From positions 124,001 through 188,000 of the forward strand of contig JAKMXF010000321.1 in the NCBI GenBank assembly GCA_024704765.1: 64,000 bases of DNA, written 5' to 3'. This stretch comes from Oopsacas minuta. Its lineage: Eukaryota; Porifera; Hexactinellida; Lyssacinosida; Leucopsacidae. This document shows positions 43,573 to 54,652 of this stretch, piece by piece. The notes under the pieces were generated by a model. That model made no database searches and was not told where the DNA came from. It saw nothing but the letters and a program-made list of their open reading frames with translations. How positions within the stretch are numbered: position 1 is the stretch's first letter; each line of letters opens with the position of its first letter. The position numbers were made by a program, and so were the translations under genes.

Positions 43573-44761
43573 TTATATAATTTGACATCTCTTGTCAGTT
43601 CGCATTCCATCACTCGTTGCTATGGTAGACATCCTTTGGTCCTCTTTAGTTCCAATTACACTTAATCTTGTTATATCAAATCTTTGTAGATAAATCGACT
43701 CTTTTGTACGATGGATTAAAGACTTTTCTCTTTCGATTTTGTAAATTTGCATTCTTGCATTTATAATGTGTCTTACAATTTCCGACACATTTGTGCCACT
43801 TTTAGCTGAACATTCGAAATAGTCACAGGCGCCAGTTTGGCAAAGTAGGCTTGTAATCTATAAGAATACACAATTCTAAATTCACACGTTTTTAGCCAAT
43901 AGAATTGCAGAGTTACTCACATCTTCTTGGTTGCAAGGTGGGCTAACTCGCCAATTGATTGGTTGATCTGCCATCTGGTGTTCTTTCAAATCTAGTTTGC
44001 ATCCAATTATATAGAGTGGCACATTTTTACACCTTCCATGAATCTCAGGGAGCCACTACAAGGTGTTAAATAGTTAGTTCCAGTTCCAATAATAGTAGTT
44101 CCATATTCAGAAATGTTTAAAATTTGATATTTTTGATAAACTTAAGTTATAATGCTCGTGATTTGATTGGCTACTGACCTTAGTAAATATGTTGTGGTAA
44201 GATTGAGGTGATGACAGGTCAAAACAGAGTAACAGAATATCTGTGTCAGGATAGGAGAGTGGTCTAATATGTGAATAGTTGTCGTCACCAGGAGTGTCAT
44301 ACATTGACACTTGTACCAGTCCCTGATTGCTCTCAATCTCTGAAGCGTAGTTCTCAAACAAAGTAGGCACATATCCCTATATAGTTCCGGTTATTAACAC
44401 CTCAAATAATGGCTCAATATTGCACGAAAGAATGTGATTTTTGAAATTTTGCAATCCGAGCACTGTTCCAAAATATCTACGATATGTTCTATACTTGATA
44501 GTTCCATTATTAGTTCCGGTTTATTAACACCTAAAATAGTGGCTCAATATTACACAGATCTAATTTTGAAATCTCTCGAATTTGCAATTTTTCAAAACAG
44601 AACCTAGACATTACTCTAGCAACACCTTTGTTGATTGGAATGCTGTTTACATTATTGTTTACCTCTGAAAATATTTGTTTACTGATTCTTATTAAAAGTG
44701 AAGATTTCCCGCAAAATTTATCTCCAATAATTACCAATTTTTGTTCAAATTTCTTTTCCAT
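43573..44761 (-). CDS. Rnd-like atypical Rho GTPase A
   Basis: Four exons, 44761-44663, 44376-44179, 44055-43921 and 43857-43573, total 717 nt (238 aa). P-loop GDKFCGKS at 13-20, switch I YVPTLFENY, switch II YDTPGDDNYSHIRPLSYPDT, base-binding GCKLDL and ECSAKSGTN. The C-terminus is CQII, a CAAX prenylation box. The catalytic Gln of DTAGQE is Asp and Ala is Pro, so it should hydrolyse GTP poorly, like Rnd proteins. Its second exon is identical in DNA to that of the inverted neighbour at 46638-48023 while the other exons differ widely. Start ATG 44761 is chosen because upstream in-frame codons have no ATG. Confidence 0.85.
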
Positions 44762-46637
44762 TTTCAACCAGAGAAGTGACAATATTTTCTATTCTTTATA
44801 GTTCTGATTATACATATTTCTCCTCAATTGTATAGTTCCCTATTGATATTTAATATTTCTCTATAGTCTGAATATTTACATAATTATTGTGTGTAATATG
44901 AATTTGATATATCTTCGCCATGTGGCACAAAATGGCTAGAGAGAGACACTTAAAGAGTGGTCTACTAAAATAAACCAGAGTTGGAATCGGGTCGGGGTCG
45001 GGTTCGAAGTTGATCAGTTCTAACTTTGTATACTCAATGATTAGATTCTATTTTATGAAAAATGATATTTACATTAGAAACATCATATGGAACTTTCATG
45101 ACCTCAATAGGACATTTTTCACTGTATCTGGAACTATAAACACACAAGTAGTTTATAGCAGATATAATATTTTCAATATTGTTATCCAAGGTCCATAAGA
45201 AATTTATGTGTAGTATATCTTAACTACAGTAGAACTCGGATAAGACGTACCCCCTCGGGAAACAGAAATTAGTACGTCTTAACCGAGTGTACGTCTTATC
45301 CGAATATGTTTGCATTACAAATAATGATGACTGATATTTTAAGATATAAGAAATAGTACGTCTTAACCGAGTGTACGTCTTATCCGAGTACGTCTTATCC
45401 GAGTTCTACTGTATTGTTATACTTATCACGCCAAAATTAACACATTAGGTATAACAAAACTAGAGTCAATTCGGATAAGCCGATCCCATTTTCAGATTCC
45501 CCGAGGTAAATATGCATAGAAACGGATCTAACATCTTAGCCAACAAATTGTTTGTTGACCAGTGTAATCAGTACTAATTGGTTATTCGAGGGACAGAATA
45601 ATTCTGTTAATTGGGTTACTTCAGGACCACCAAGCCAGTTTGACCCGATTTGCAAAATTAGTTCTTGTCCTGACAGATGAGCATGTAGCCTAAGATCACC
45701 CCGGTGATCCTATTAACCGGAATCTATTGTAATTATCCTAATAAAGTGGAAGCTACACATTCCACAAGTGGGGTGTCAGGGACGCCGAACTATACTACCA
45801 TGATTCCCCCTTTGTGGGAGCTGGAGTGCGCTCCTTTCCTGAGTAAGGAGCGGGGGGTGGAGCGCCGAGTGCTAAATGCTCTGCTCGTTTCCAAATGCCC
45901 CTATTCGTGCAGGTGACACTATTGATATTATTTGTAATACACCCATAATGTAAATATCTAACATTATTTGTGGTATAAATAGTGTTTGAAACATTAATTA
46001 ACTGTGTATGAGCCAAACAACTCGCTTTACATTTGAGACTAAAGCAAATGTGTCTTTGAAATTGCAAAAATGTACAAATAAAGAAATACAAACAAATAAT
46101 CACAATACTAAATATTTCAAATGAGTTGTAATTCTATACTCGTACTTTTTGTCTATGTTTTAAAATGGAACTAATTATTCAAATCCATTTTTGCAAAATG
46201 CTTGATAATTCTTTTTGTCGGCGGAACATAGACCATACTTACCAACAACTTTTACACATCTCTACATAGTTCCATTATTAGTTCCGGTTATGAATTCACG
46301 TTATTACACCCCGAAAATATCCCGAAACATCGCAAAAATAGCGAATTCTCTGGATTTTCAATATTTTCCTCAGTATGAACTATAAAGTCAAATCTTGGGA
46401 TAATTGAGGGTAAATCACATTTTTGTTTATCTTAATTCTAACACAATAGGTGTCATAAACTCATAACTCATGTCAACAACAAAATTTATGTCCAATTCTC
46501 ATGAAGTTTCCCTAAATATGTGTTAGTTCCATATTGAGTATTCTTTTAACAGTATTCACATGTAATCACTAAGGATTAGGCCAATCAGAATTGAGAGTAT
46601 AAATAGAAGTTTGAATTACAAAATTTTTTAAATTAAA
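44762..46637. other. Spacer between the inverted Rho genes
   Basis: Contains a pogo-type MITE (45227-45411) and a GC-rich patch at about 45765-45915 (GTGGGAGCTGGAGTGCGCTC, AAGGAGCGGGGGGTGGAGCG) unlike its surroundings. Both gene ends are separated by about 1.9 kb. No coding sequence recognised. Confidence 0.5.
45227..45411. mobile_element. pogo/Tigger-type MITE, 185 bp
   Basis: Terminal inverted repeats CAGTAGAACTCGGATAAGAC and GTCTTATCCGAGTTCTACTG are exact, flanked by TA (45225-45226, 45412-45413). Internal blocks of GTACGTCTTAACCGAGTGTA are duplicated. The CAGTAGAACTCGG-like end and TA target are characteristic of pogo/Tc1-mariner non-autonomous copies. No transposase. Confidence 0.9.
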
Positions 46638-48023
46638 ATGAGTGAAATTCAATTTTCAGAGAAAAAATTGGTCGTCGTTGGTGACTCAAAATGTGGCAAA
46701 TCAGCTGTTTTGTATATGTTAGCCAAAGAACTGTATTTGGAGGTAAGACCACTAATATACAATTTTTTAAATGTATTTAATTGGAACTATGAATACGAAG
46801 TTTCAACGGTAATTGTTGGTTCAAATACGAGCGGTTTAAGCAAATATTTTTGGGTATAATTGAGTCATTATTCGAGGTGTTAATAACCGGAACTATATAG
46901 GGATATGTGCCTACTTTGTTTGAGAACTACGCTTCAGAGATTGAGAGCAATCAGGGACTGGTACAAGTGTCAATGTATGACACTCCTGGTGACGACAACT
47001 ATTCACATATTAGACCACTCTCCTATCCTGACACAGATATTCTGTTACTCTGTTTTGACCTGTCATCACCTCAATCTTACCACAACATATTTACTAAGGT
47101 CAGTAGCTTCTCCATCTCCTTAGCGGACCCATTTGGTCCAACTTATAGGGTCCCTAGGTGTCGAGACCCCAGTTTAAGAATCATATCTAACTTAATTACA
47201 AAATTTTAGTCAAATCTGAATTTAAGAATTCTGATTTTTGAATATGAAAGTAACGGAACTAATTAATGAATATGAAAGTAATGGAACTAATTAATGAATA
47301 TGAAAGTAACGGAACTAATTAATGAATATGAAAGTAATGGAACTAATTAATGAATATGAAAGTAATGGAACTAATTAATGAAAATTAGACTAACATTAAA
47401 ATTTTGAAGAATTATAAATATAGAACTTAAAGAATTGGAACTAACTATTTAACACCTTTTAGTGGATACCTGAGATAAGAGAGTACTGTCCTGGAGTACC
47501 ATTCATTATAGTAGGTTGCAAAAACGATCTCATCAATATGGAACTTAAAAAAGCAGATGATTATATTGTATCGGAACTAGCACCTACAACACAAGATGAG
47601 GTAAGTGTCGTATGTATATTTATGTCCTCTTTTCCTCGAAAAGGTGTTAAAATGTGTCCTTTATAGATGGCACAACTGTTGAGTCATACAGGGGCGGTTG
47701 ACTACTTCCAATGTTCAGCTAAATACAACTACAATCTGATTGGTCTATTTTCAAAAGCTGTTGACTCAACTTTTCATAGAAAAAGGAATTCTTCTAAAAA
47801 ATACAGAAATAGAACTTTATCAACAATTCAATCGGAACCATCTATATCTCATAGTTCCAGTTTCAGAAGGCGCGCATCCACTGACGTTTCACCCTACAAG
47901 AAACAGAGGATATATCGAACCAGTTATTCATCGTGTTTACCAACATTCCACAGGCGAAGACCTGTTGTTAACGATGATATATATTTTCGTAGCCAATCAA
48001 ATGGCAATTGTACCATTTTATGA
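46638..48023 (+). CDS. Rnd-like atypical Rho GTPase B
   Basis: Four exons, 46638-46742, 46901-47098, 47463-47600 and 47667-48023, total 798 nt (265 aa). P-loop GDSKCGKS at 15-22, the same switch I/II exon as gene A (YVPTLFENY, DTPGDDNY), VGCKNDL and QCSAKYNYN. A long basic tail (SFRRRASTDVSPYKKQRIYR) ends in CTIL, a CAAX box whose final Leu favours geranylgeranylation. Gln61 equivalent is lost as in gene A. It is oriented away from gene A as an inverted pair. Intron 2 contains a five-unit minisatellite. An overlapping frame at 47740-48306 is a shadow. Confidence 0.86.
47240..47379. repeat. 28-bp minisatellite, five units
   Basis: Five exact-length units containing GAATATGAAAGTAAYGGAAC then TAATTAAT, differing only at Y. 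Each unit carries one copy of GGAACTAA, the word over-represented across the window. It is located in intron 2 of Rho gene B. Confidence 0.97.
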
Positions 48024-50916
48024 AAATAATTTTAAAGCTATTTTTGCTGAAAATTTGATTTTTGATTTTGTATGTGTAATTTGGATTAAAAGCTCTTTAA
48101 GTAGCCAAACACCAGGCCATATTTCAAGGGTGACAAGGGGCGAGGGGTCCAGGAATTTCTGGATCAACTCTTATTGTGCCGTAATACATTGGTCCTTGAA
48201 TCTTGCAGGCATACTTGTCAACCTTCCATCCTGGATTATACCGAATTTGACACGACATCCAAAGGAGAATATTGGATTTCCCCCCCCCCAATTTTCTGAT
48301 AAATAATAGTGAAAAATTCATTAATATTTGCATATCTAATTCTCAATTGTTGTTTGTTTGTTTGTTTGTCCGTTGTCAAGGAAAGGATTTACGGTATGCA
48401 ATTTTGAAATTGTCTCATAACTATGTATTTATTGTGTTTATCAAGGAAGTAAATAGAATTCAATAAAACTTCACTAAATATATCGAATATGCTGAATCCG
48501 ATTTTCACACTTTTGGATTAATCATATGTGTTCGCAGTTCGGTATTATGTAATTTATCGCTGCCGAGTTAGAACCTTTAGGTGTCCGCCAGGTACCTAGT
48601 GCCATCATTTGTTAGGTAATTTGAATACTTGTAATACAATGACTCAAAATCTATTAGATCCTGTCTGTTGTTCTTTTAATATGGAACTATTTCAATTACT
48701 ACCTGGAACTAAACTATAACAGATGTACATTACTAAATTCACACATTTTATAAGTATGTAACTTAGAGCGGCCATGAATAGATCTATAAAATGGAATAAT
48801 GTGGCACAATTGTGTCGTCATATTATTACTATGTTACAAACTTCCATATCGAGAAGTATGTTAAATATCTCTCAAACTCTCTGAGAAAAGGTGTGAATGT
48901 GTCGACGGTAAACCTATCAGATTTGAGAGTTGATATTCTATTTGTTAATTGAATATACAAGTTACGTAGCGGTTTGTATATTTGACACCTTTCTGAGGCG
49001 GTAAGTTGATTGGTTAAAACTCTCAAATAACATTCTGTACAGAAGTAAAATTCACTAGATTAATATTAGTCGGGGATTGTGTCACAAAAGTGTCCGTTTT
49101 AGCAAAAATATCAAATTTTATGTGAATAATAGTGTTAGACATGAAAGTGTTAATATCTACTTTAGTTCCAGTATTACATGTGACTATTAAAACAGGAGGG
49201 GATATAACTTAAAATACAGTATATTCCAATTAATAGAGACACCGGTTAACACCTTTATTCCGCTAAAATGGGTCCAAATGGTCTGGTTGTCCCAATGTGA
49301 CTCTATTCAGAGTCTATTGTATAATTAAACAACAGTCATTTCCTTGCATTCCATATCTTACACCATAGCAACACATCCTTGAATCGCTTACAAACAAAAT
49401 TGCTAACAGTCAGAAGTGTGCAGCTAATTATAGAAAGGAAAATTTATGTAAACAAATGATAATCAAATAATTACGTAATACATATTACATATTTCTGGTT
49501 GCTATGATTCACAATTAGATAACCTGAGTCATACATGAAGAATTATACTGTTTGTAAGCTTATTTGTTACCAATGTTGTCGAATGGAAGGTTGATATGAC
49601 ATAGTGTAAGATATTATGTCTATAGTTCCATATTACTAATTAGTTACGTATTTAGATTTTCTATTCTGCCAAATTTCTAAAAATGGAATTACTTAGGATT
49701 ATACTATGTTGTATGAACACATGCAAATCATTGGATTTGTTTGTGTTTGTTTCTATGAACTGGCAAGAGCTATACATCTAAAACTTGGTATATGTATATA
49801 AAGTGTTGACATCTAATTGGTGTTAAAATATATAAACAAAATATTCACAAACCTCAGAGAAAAGTCAACTTATGTCTCGCCCAATCAGATATCAGAATTT
49901 CCGCAAAATAGCACTTCATTCCAAATTTGTAAACAAAATATTTACATAACAAATTGTGTCACATATGGTACCCACGGGGTACAGAAGGAGTACATGATTG
50001 TCACCGTGAGGGCAATAATGATCCAATTTTCATATCATTCACATATTTCCTATCTTTTCTAGTCAATATTTTCTCCTTAGTGTGTATTGCGTTATGAAGC
50101 ACTAAAATATCTTCAAAATTTGCAATTGTTATACCATTTATAAACCAGAATAGGCGGGCTTCTAAGACTTACAGGCCAAACATAAAGCATGCCACAATTC
50201 CATCTATTTGACGTATAACATTTGTATTATGAAACTATACCTAACACAACCAAACTTCGTTAGTTTCAGTTACTATCAAAGTAATATTAGGTAACCTGGT
50301 AATACCAAACGAATGTTGCGTCTCACTACTCAGCAATTACTATGGTACTATACCCTGAAATCTGATTGGCTGTAATATGTTTGCCTCTTATAATTTCAGG
50401 TTTTCTAGAAAATGATTTTTTGCAAATAAATACCTTTGTAATCATTTGGTTGCTAGGGAGATTTATGTGCTTACCTTAGGTGCTCACGAATACGAGAAGG
50501 GTCCATATTAATATGTATTGCTACTTTGATTAATAATAACTTGTGACTGTATGTTTAGTATAATCATAGTTCCATATTAATATATCGCCTCTGTGAATCT
50601 TTTTGGTATAATTTTGCTGTGGCACAAGGGGCACAAATGTGTCATTTTTGTGTCTGATCAAAAATCGTATAAAATCTTTAAATGGTATGTAAATTGCAGT
50701 GGCACAGAGTGGTGTCATAATTGATACTACACCAAACAATAATATAATCTACAAATTGGAACTAAGTTCAAGTAATATGATTTGACACTTATTGTCACTA
50801 TTGACGAATACATTTCAATTTTTATTCAAAAGTCATTTGTAATTAATATCACTAATTGACAGGTGTCAAAGATATATTCATAAACAACGCAATGTGTATA
50901 AATACGGAAGTTTGTC
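48024..50916. other. 2.9-kb region with two orphan exon candidates
   Basis: Minus-strand open stretch at about 49037-48829 (LTASERCQIYKPLRNLYIQL, then FTPFLREFERYLTYFS) follows a possible acceptor CTTCTGTACAG. Another at about 50755-50530 (VVSIMTPLCATAIYIPFKDF, then KKIHRGDILIWNYD) follows CCAATTTGTAG. Both look protein-like and end in stops but have no convincing starts or families. A repeat copy (R2) is at 49126-49325. Otherwise empty. Confidence 0.35.
49126..49325. repeat. Dispersed repeat family R2, copy 1
   Basis: About 200 bp, highly similar to 54338-54545 in the same orientation. Includes AATAATAGTGTTAGACATGA, ACAGGAGGGGATATAACTTA and an internal MITE-like end CAGTATATTCCAATTAATAG with the partner CTATTCAGAGTCTATTG. 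Confidence 0.85.
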
Positions 50917-51444
50917 ATGAAAAATATCAACAAATCAAATCACAATATGCAATCAACTATCAGTTCCAGTTCCGAATATTCACCTTTTGGGAATTATTTC
51001 AGTTTGGCGAATGTTGTCCAAAACAACTTAGAAGATAAGAGCGAATTCCAATCTACTATTCAGTTGCCAAGCGAACCTGGTCTTAACCCACAAGCAGAGC
51101 CATTTATCCCTAGTTTCATTAGTGAAGATAGTTCCAGTCCAGGCGAATCCCGCTCTCCGAACCACACCAATCAGAATGAAGATATTCAATACAAATTACA
51201 GATGCAAAGAAAACGGGCCGTATTGAACAAGAACCAATATTCAAAGGTCAGATTCTGCATATTTTGTCAGAAAAGTGGACAATCGATATTCATACAAAAG
51301 AGCCACACCTTGAGAGATGAAAATGGCTGTGTAATGTGTCCTTACCTTCGTGCCACTGTTTGTCAGCTGTGTGGCGCAACAGGCGATGACGCGCATACAA
51401 TTAAATATTGTCCAGCAAAACAACCAACAGTTATATTTACTTGA
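50917..51444 (+). CDS. nanos: Nanos RNA-binding zinc-finger protein
   Basis: A 175-residue single-exon protein. The N-terminal 105 residues are Ser/Pro-rich and disordered. The C-terminal zf-nanos domain has the two CCHC fingers at canonical spacing: C-x2-C-x12-H-x10-C (RFCIFCQKSG ... SHTLRDENGCVMC) and C-x2-C-x7-H-x4-C (CQLCGATGDDAHTIKYC). Nanos acts with Pumilio to repress mRNAs in germ line and stem cells. The ATG at 50917 is the first giving the full frame; a later ATG (50947) is possible. Confidence 0.96.
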   Translation: MKNINKSNHNMQSTISSSSEYSPFGNYFSLANVVQNNLEDKSEFQSTIQLPSEPGLNPQAEPFIPSFISEDSSSPGESRSPNHTNQNEDIQYKLQMQRKRAVLNKNQYSKVRFCIFCQKSGQSIFIQKSHTLRDENGCVMCPYLRATVCQLCGATGDDAHTIKYCPAKQPTVIFT

Positions 51445-51813
51445 TTGTTTGTATTTTCTTTCTTTTTATGATTACAAATAAAACACTAATTATAATTCAT
51501 TTATTATTACAATCAGCTGCGAGACCCAAAATCACCCAATTCTGAATCTAAACTCTGTTGATAAAACAATGGATCCTAAATATTCTACATTTTGCAATTA
51601 GAATCTAGAGGAAAATACAAATTTTGTTTGTTTGTATTATTTTATGTAACACTTAACCCAAGATCCATGCTATTATTATGTAAACTCCAGTAAGAAATCC
51701 AGAGGATAAATTGCATGGATTAATCCCTGGGATAATTGCTACTAATTCATAAGGGTTTAGTTCCATATGTAACTGATATATATATCCCAAATAACAGAAT
51801 TTTATTCAAAGAA

Positions 51814-52851
51814 ATGGATTGGATATGGAATGGTTACAATTGTACAACTAACGACAAGGTAGAAATCACGCGGGTAATGCTCGGGCTCGGCATAACATCA
51901 GATATCGCTTCAATTTTAGGCGCCAGTTTTATAATAATCTTATTCTTCAAATATAAAGATTTACAGACACGCGCCAGACAAATTTTACTAATGATTTCTA
52001 TATCTGATTTATTCAATGCTGGCGCGTATTTATTTGGACAATCATGGTCAATGTATAATTTGAATTATTCGAATTGTTATGTTGGAAAGCCACAATATGA
52101 GATATGGAGTTGTGTAACACAGGCAGTTTTCAATAACTACTTTTCAATCAGTTGTTATACTTTCACCATTCTTTTGAGCTTTCATGTGCTTTTCTTGTTA
52201 GCTGGACACAATATTTTCAAGAAAAATGTGGCATTCATAGTGATACTTTTTCTTGGGTGGGGTGTACCACTTGTGATCACATCTGTTGGATTTTGGCCAG
52301 GGTGGTTTGGTCCCGGTAGAAGCGTGACAGTTGGAACTTGTTTTATTCGGGATTTTGGAAATAGTTCCAGTCTTGAACAGAAGGATACTTTAATTGAATT
52401 GTTTGTTGGAAAGATCTGGGACATTGTCACGTTTGTTGTCATCTCATTTGTTTACGCAATAGCTATTTGTTTACTTTGTCGCCGACGGAAAATCATGAAT
52501 AAACCATCTCAAATTAAAGAGCAAGACTTCAAATTAGCATTTATCCCTGTCGCATTCCTATTTTTCAGGATCTGGGGACAGATACACTTGATATTTATGT
52601 ACTACCAAAGAATAAATTTTTTCTTATATTTACAAGCAATATTTGAACCTGGACAAGGATGGGCCAATTTCCTGATTTACGTCTTGTTGACTGATGCAAT
52701 ACGGTCGAAACTTAAATTGTGTGTCTCTAAGAGGTCGAAAAATATGCTATCAGTTTATTCTGGGGGTTATGAGAGTATGGAACGCCCAATGGAGGATTTT
52801 AGTTCCAGTACACTTGTTGTTGAGAATCCTTATCTGCTCTATAAAGACTAG
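51814..52851 (+). CDS. GPR157-like seven-TM receptor 1
   Basis: Intronless, 345 aa from ATG 51814 (MDWIWNGYNC); the longer upstream frame has no ATG. Seven hydrophobic segments with family landmarks: DLQTRARQILLMISISDLF at the TM1-2 loop/TM2, VTVGTCFIRD before TM5 (usual VGWCFI altered to VGTCFI), FVGKIWDIVTF, AFIPVAFLFFRIWGQIH in TM6 and EPGQGWANFLIYVLL in TM7. This pattern is that of GPR157 and Dictyostelium cAMP-receptor-like (class E) proteins. Ligand unknown. First of three same-strand copies. Confidence 0.85.
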   Translation: MDWIWNGYNCTTNDKVEITRVMLGLGITSDIASILGASFIIILFFKYKDLQTRARQILLMISISDLFNAGAYLFGQSWSMYNLNYSNCYVGKPQYEIWSCVTQAVFNNYFSISCYTFTILLSFHVLFLLAGHNIFKKNVAFIVILFLGWGVPLVITSVGFWPGWFGPGRSVTVGTCFIRDFGNSSSLEQKDTLIELFVGKIWDIVTFVVISFVYAIAICLLCRRRKIMNKPSQIKEQDFKLAFIPVAFLFFRIWGQIHLIFMYYQRINFFLYLQAIFEPGQGWANFLIYVLLTDAIRSKLKLCVSKRSKNMLSVYSGGYESMERPMEDFSSSTLVVENPYLLYKD

Positions 52852-53213
52852 TAAACAACAACAATAATAAGAATATGGTGATATTTATTTATTTTATTGA
52901 TATATTTATTATTTAAGACTTTTATTTTAGTTTAAAGATTATTCACATATTCCAAACGTCCCGTTTTTATGGTGGGGTCTTTGTGAACCTGTCAAACCAT
53001 CTTAAGAATTTCTGATGGCTACGCCACTTCTGTTGAGCCACTTCCTGTCAAAAACCGTATTTCCCGCTTAACAACTTCCATTTCCCTCAATCTTATCCAA
53101 TCTGGATTTGATCAAAGGTCCGTCAAATTTGTATATTTTTGAGCTTCTCTGGTAATTCATATTTGTTTGTATTTATGTTATTTTAAGATCTATATTTAGA
53201 ACATATTTGCTAA

Positions 53214-54227
53214 ATGGGACTGCAATTTCCAGGACTTCTCACACCTTATTGTAACTATAGTTACAACAATCCTGTAAATCCTACAGATGTTATACCAGTT
53301 CCAATGGTTGCAATTGGTGTCGTTTCTGACACCTTTGCTATTTTTGGCGCCATTTTTATAATATTTACATATTTCGCCTTCAAAGATTTGAAAACCCGCG
53401 CGCGCCAATTTTTGGTTTGGATTGCATTTGCGGATTTGTTCAACGCTATTTTCTACTTGATTGCACAAATTTATTATTTGGTTGACAACCGATATGCTGT
53501 TTGTTATGCGAACAAATCTACAGCTGAAATATGGATCTGCGTAGGCCAAGCATATGGAACTAATTTGTTCTCTCTTCTGTCCTTTTCATTCACGATAATC
53601 CTCGCGGTACACATTTTATTCTTGTTCTTCGGGAAGAATATTTTCAAAAACAGGCCCATGTTCTGTCTATCGATTGTTCTTGGTATCGGCGGTCCGTTCG
53701 TTATTACGACACTCGCATTTGTGTTTGGATGGCTCGGCCCAGGAGGTAGTGTCACAATTGGTTGGTGTTTCATACGAGATATGTCTCAACATAAATATTC
53801 AAAGAGCATTAAATATTCCGCAATTTATGAGTTTTTGGTTGGTAAGATTTGGGATATTCTAACTTTTGTGCTTATTAGTTTCATATACGTTGTAATTATT
53901 TCTCGCTGTGTTTGGAAGCGACACGATCGGCCTATTTGGAAGTATATTAGTGAGAGCGACATCAAACTATTCATCATACCTATCGCATTTGTTTTCCTAC
54001 GAATTTGGGGGGAAATTCACCTCTTGGCATCAATAATAAGCACAACGTCCTCAAGTCCATATTTCCTGTACCCTCAAGCTGTTTTTGAGCCCGCACAGGG
54101 GTGGCTGAATGCTGTCATTTATATTATTTGGACCAAAAATATCCGAAAACGTATTTACAGACTATTTTTTTGCAAGAAAAACAAAGAGTATTTGTCAATA
54201 AACAATGAATATTCAAGTGACAACTAA
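53214..54227 (+). CDS. GPR157-like seven-TM receptor 2
   Basis: Intronless, 337 aa. DLKTRARQFLVWIAFADLF, TIGWCFIRDM, LVGKIWDILTF, IIPIAFVFLRIWGEIH and FEPAQGWLNAVIYIIW mark the family. In TM7 the usual GDPGQGWAN is FEPAQGWLN, a feature it partly shares with receptor 1. Short extracellular N-terminus with an N-glycosylation site (CNYSYNN). Head to tail with receptors 1 and 3. Confidence 0.87.
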   Translation: MGLQFPGLLTPYCNYSYNNPVNPTDVIPVPMVAIGVVSDTFAIFGAIFIIFTYFAFKDLKTRARQFLVWIAFADLFNAIFYLIAQIYYLVDNRYAVCYANKSTAEIWICVGQAYGTNLFSLLSFSFTIILAVHILFLFFGKNIFKNRPMFCLSIVLGIGGPFVITTLAFVFGWLGPGGSVTIGWCFIRDMSQHKYSKSIKYSAIYEFLVGKIWDILTFVLISFIYVVIISRCVWKRHDRPIWKYISESDIKLFIIPIAFVFLRIWGEIHLLASIISTTSSSPYFLYPQAVFEPAQGWLNAVIYIIWTKNIRKRIYRLFFCKKNKEYLSINNEYSSDN

Positions 54228-54337
54228 TTTTATATATTTTTTGGATTTTAGTTTTGTTGTTTATTTATTTATGAATTTGTTGATATTTACGGACATCCTA
54301 AACTCCGTATTTCAGCAAAAGTATTAAATTGTATGTG

Positions 54338-54545
54338 AATAATAGTGTTAGACATGAAAGTGTTAATATATCTACTTTAGTTCCAGTATTACATGTGACT
54401 ATTGAAACAGGAGGGGATATAACTTAAAATACAGTATATTCCAATTAATAGAGACACCAGTTAACACCTTTATTCCGCTAAATTGGGTCCAAATGGCCTG
54501 CTGGTCCCGATGTGACTCTATTCAGCAGAGTCTATTGTATGTTAT
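54338..54545. repeat. Dispersed repeat family R2, copy 2
   Basis: Near-identical to 49126-49325, ending with the MITE-like pair CAGTATATTCCAATTAATAG and CTATTCAGCAGAGTCTATTG. Located just upstream of receptor 3. Confidence 0.87.
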
Positions 54546-54652
54546 TTGTAATATAGCAACAAATTGCATGAAAATATGCCTACTTTTCTTAGCCAAGTAT
54601 ATTTAGTTTCTTATTACTATATAAAGTGGTATTATAGAACTGGAACTAATTA

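Noticed and set aside
47240-47379. CRISPR-like direct repeats
   Set aside because: Units are contiguous with no spacers and lie in an animal-type intron; this is a minisatellite.
47740-48306. 188-codon plus-strand frame
   Set aside because: Overlaps the last exon of Rho gene B in another frame; the Rho frame has the GTPase motifs and CAAX end.
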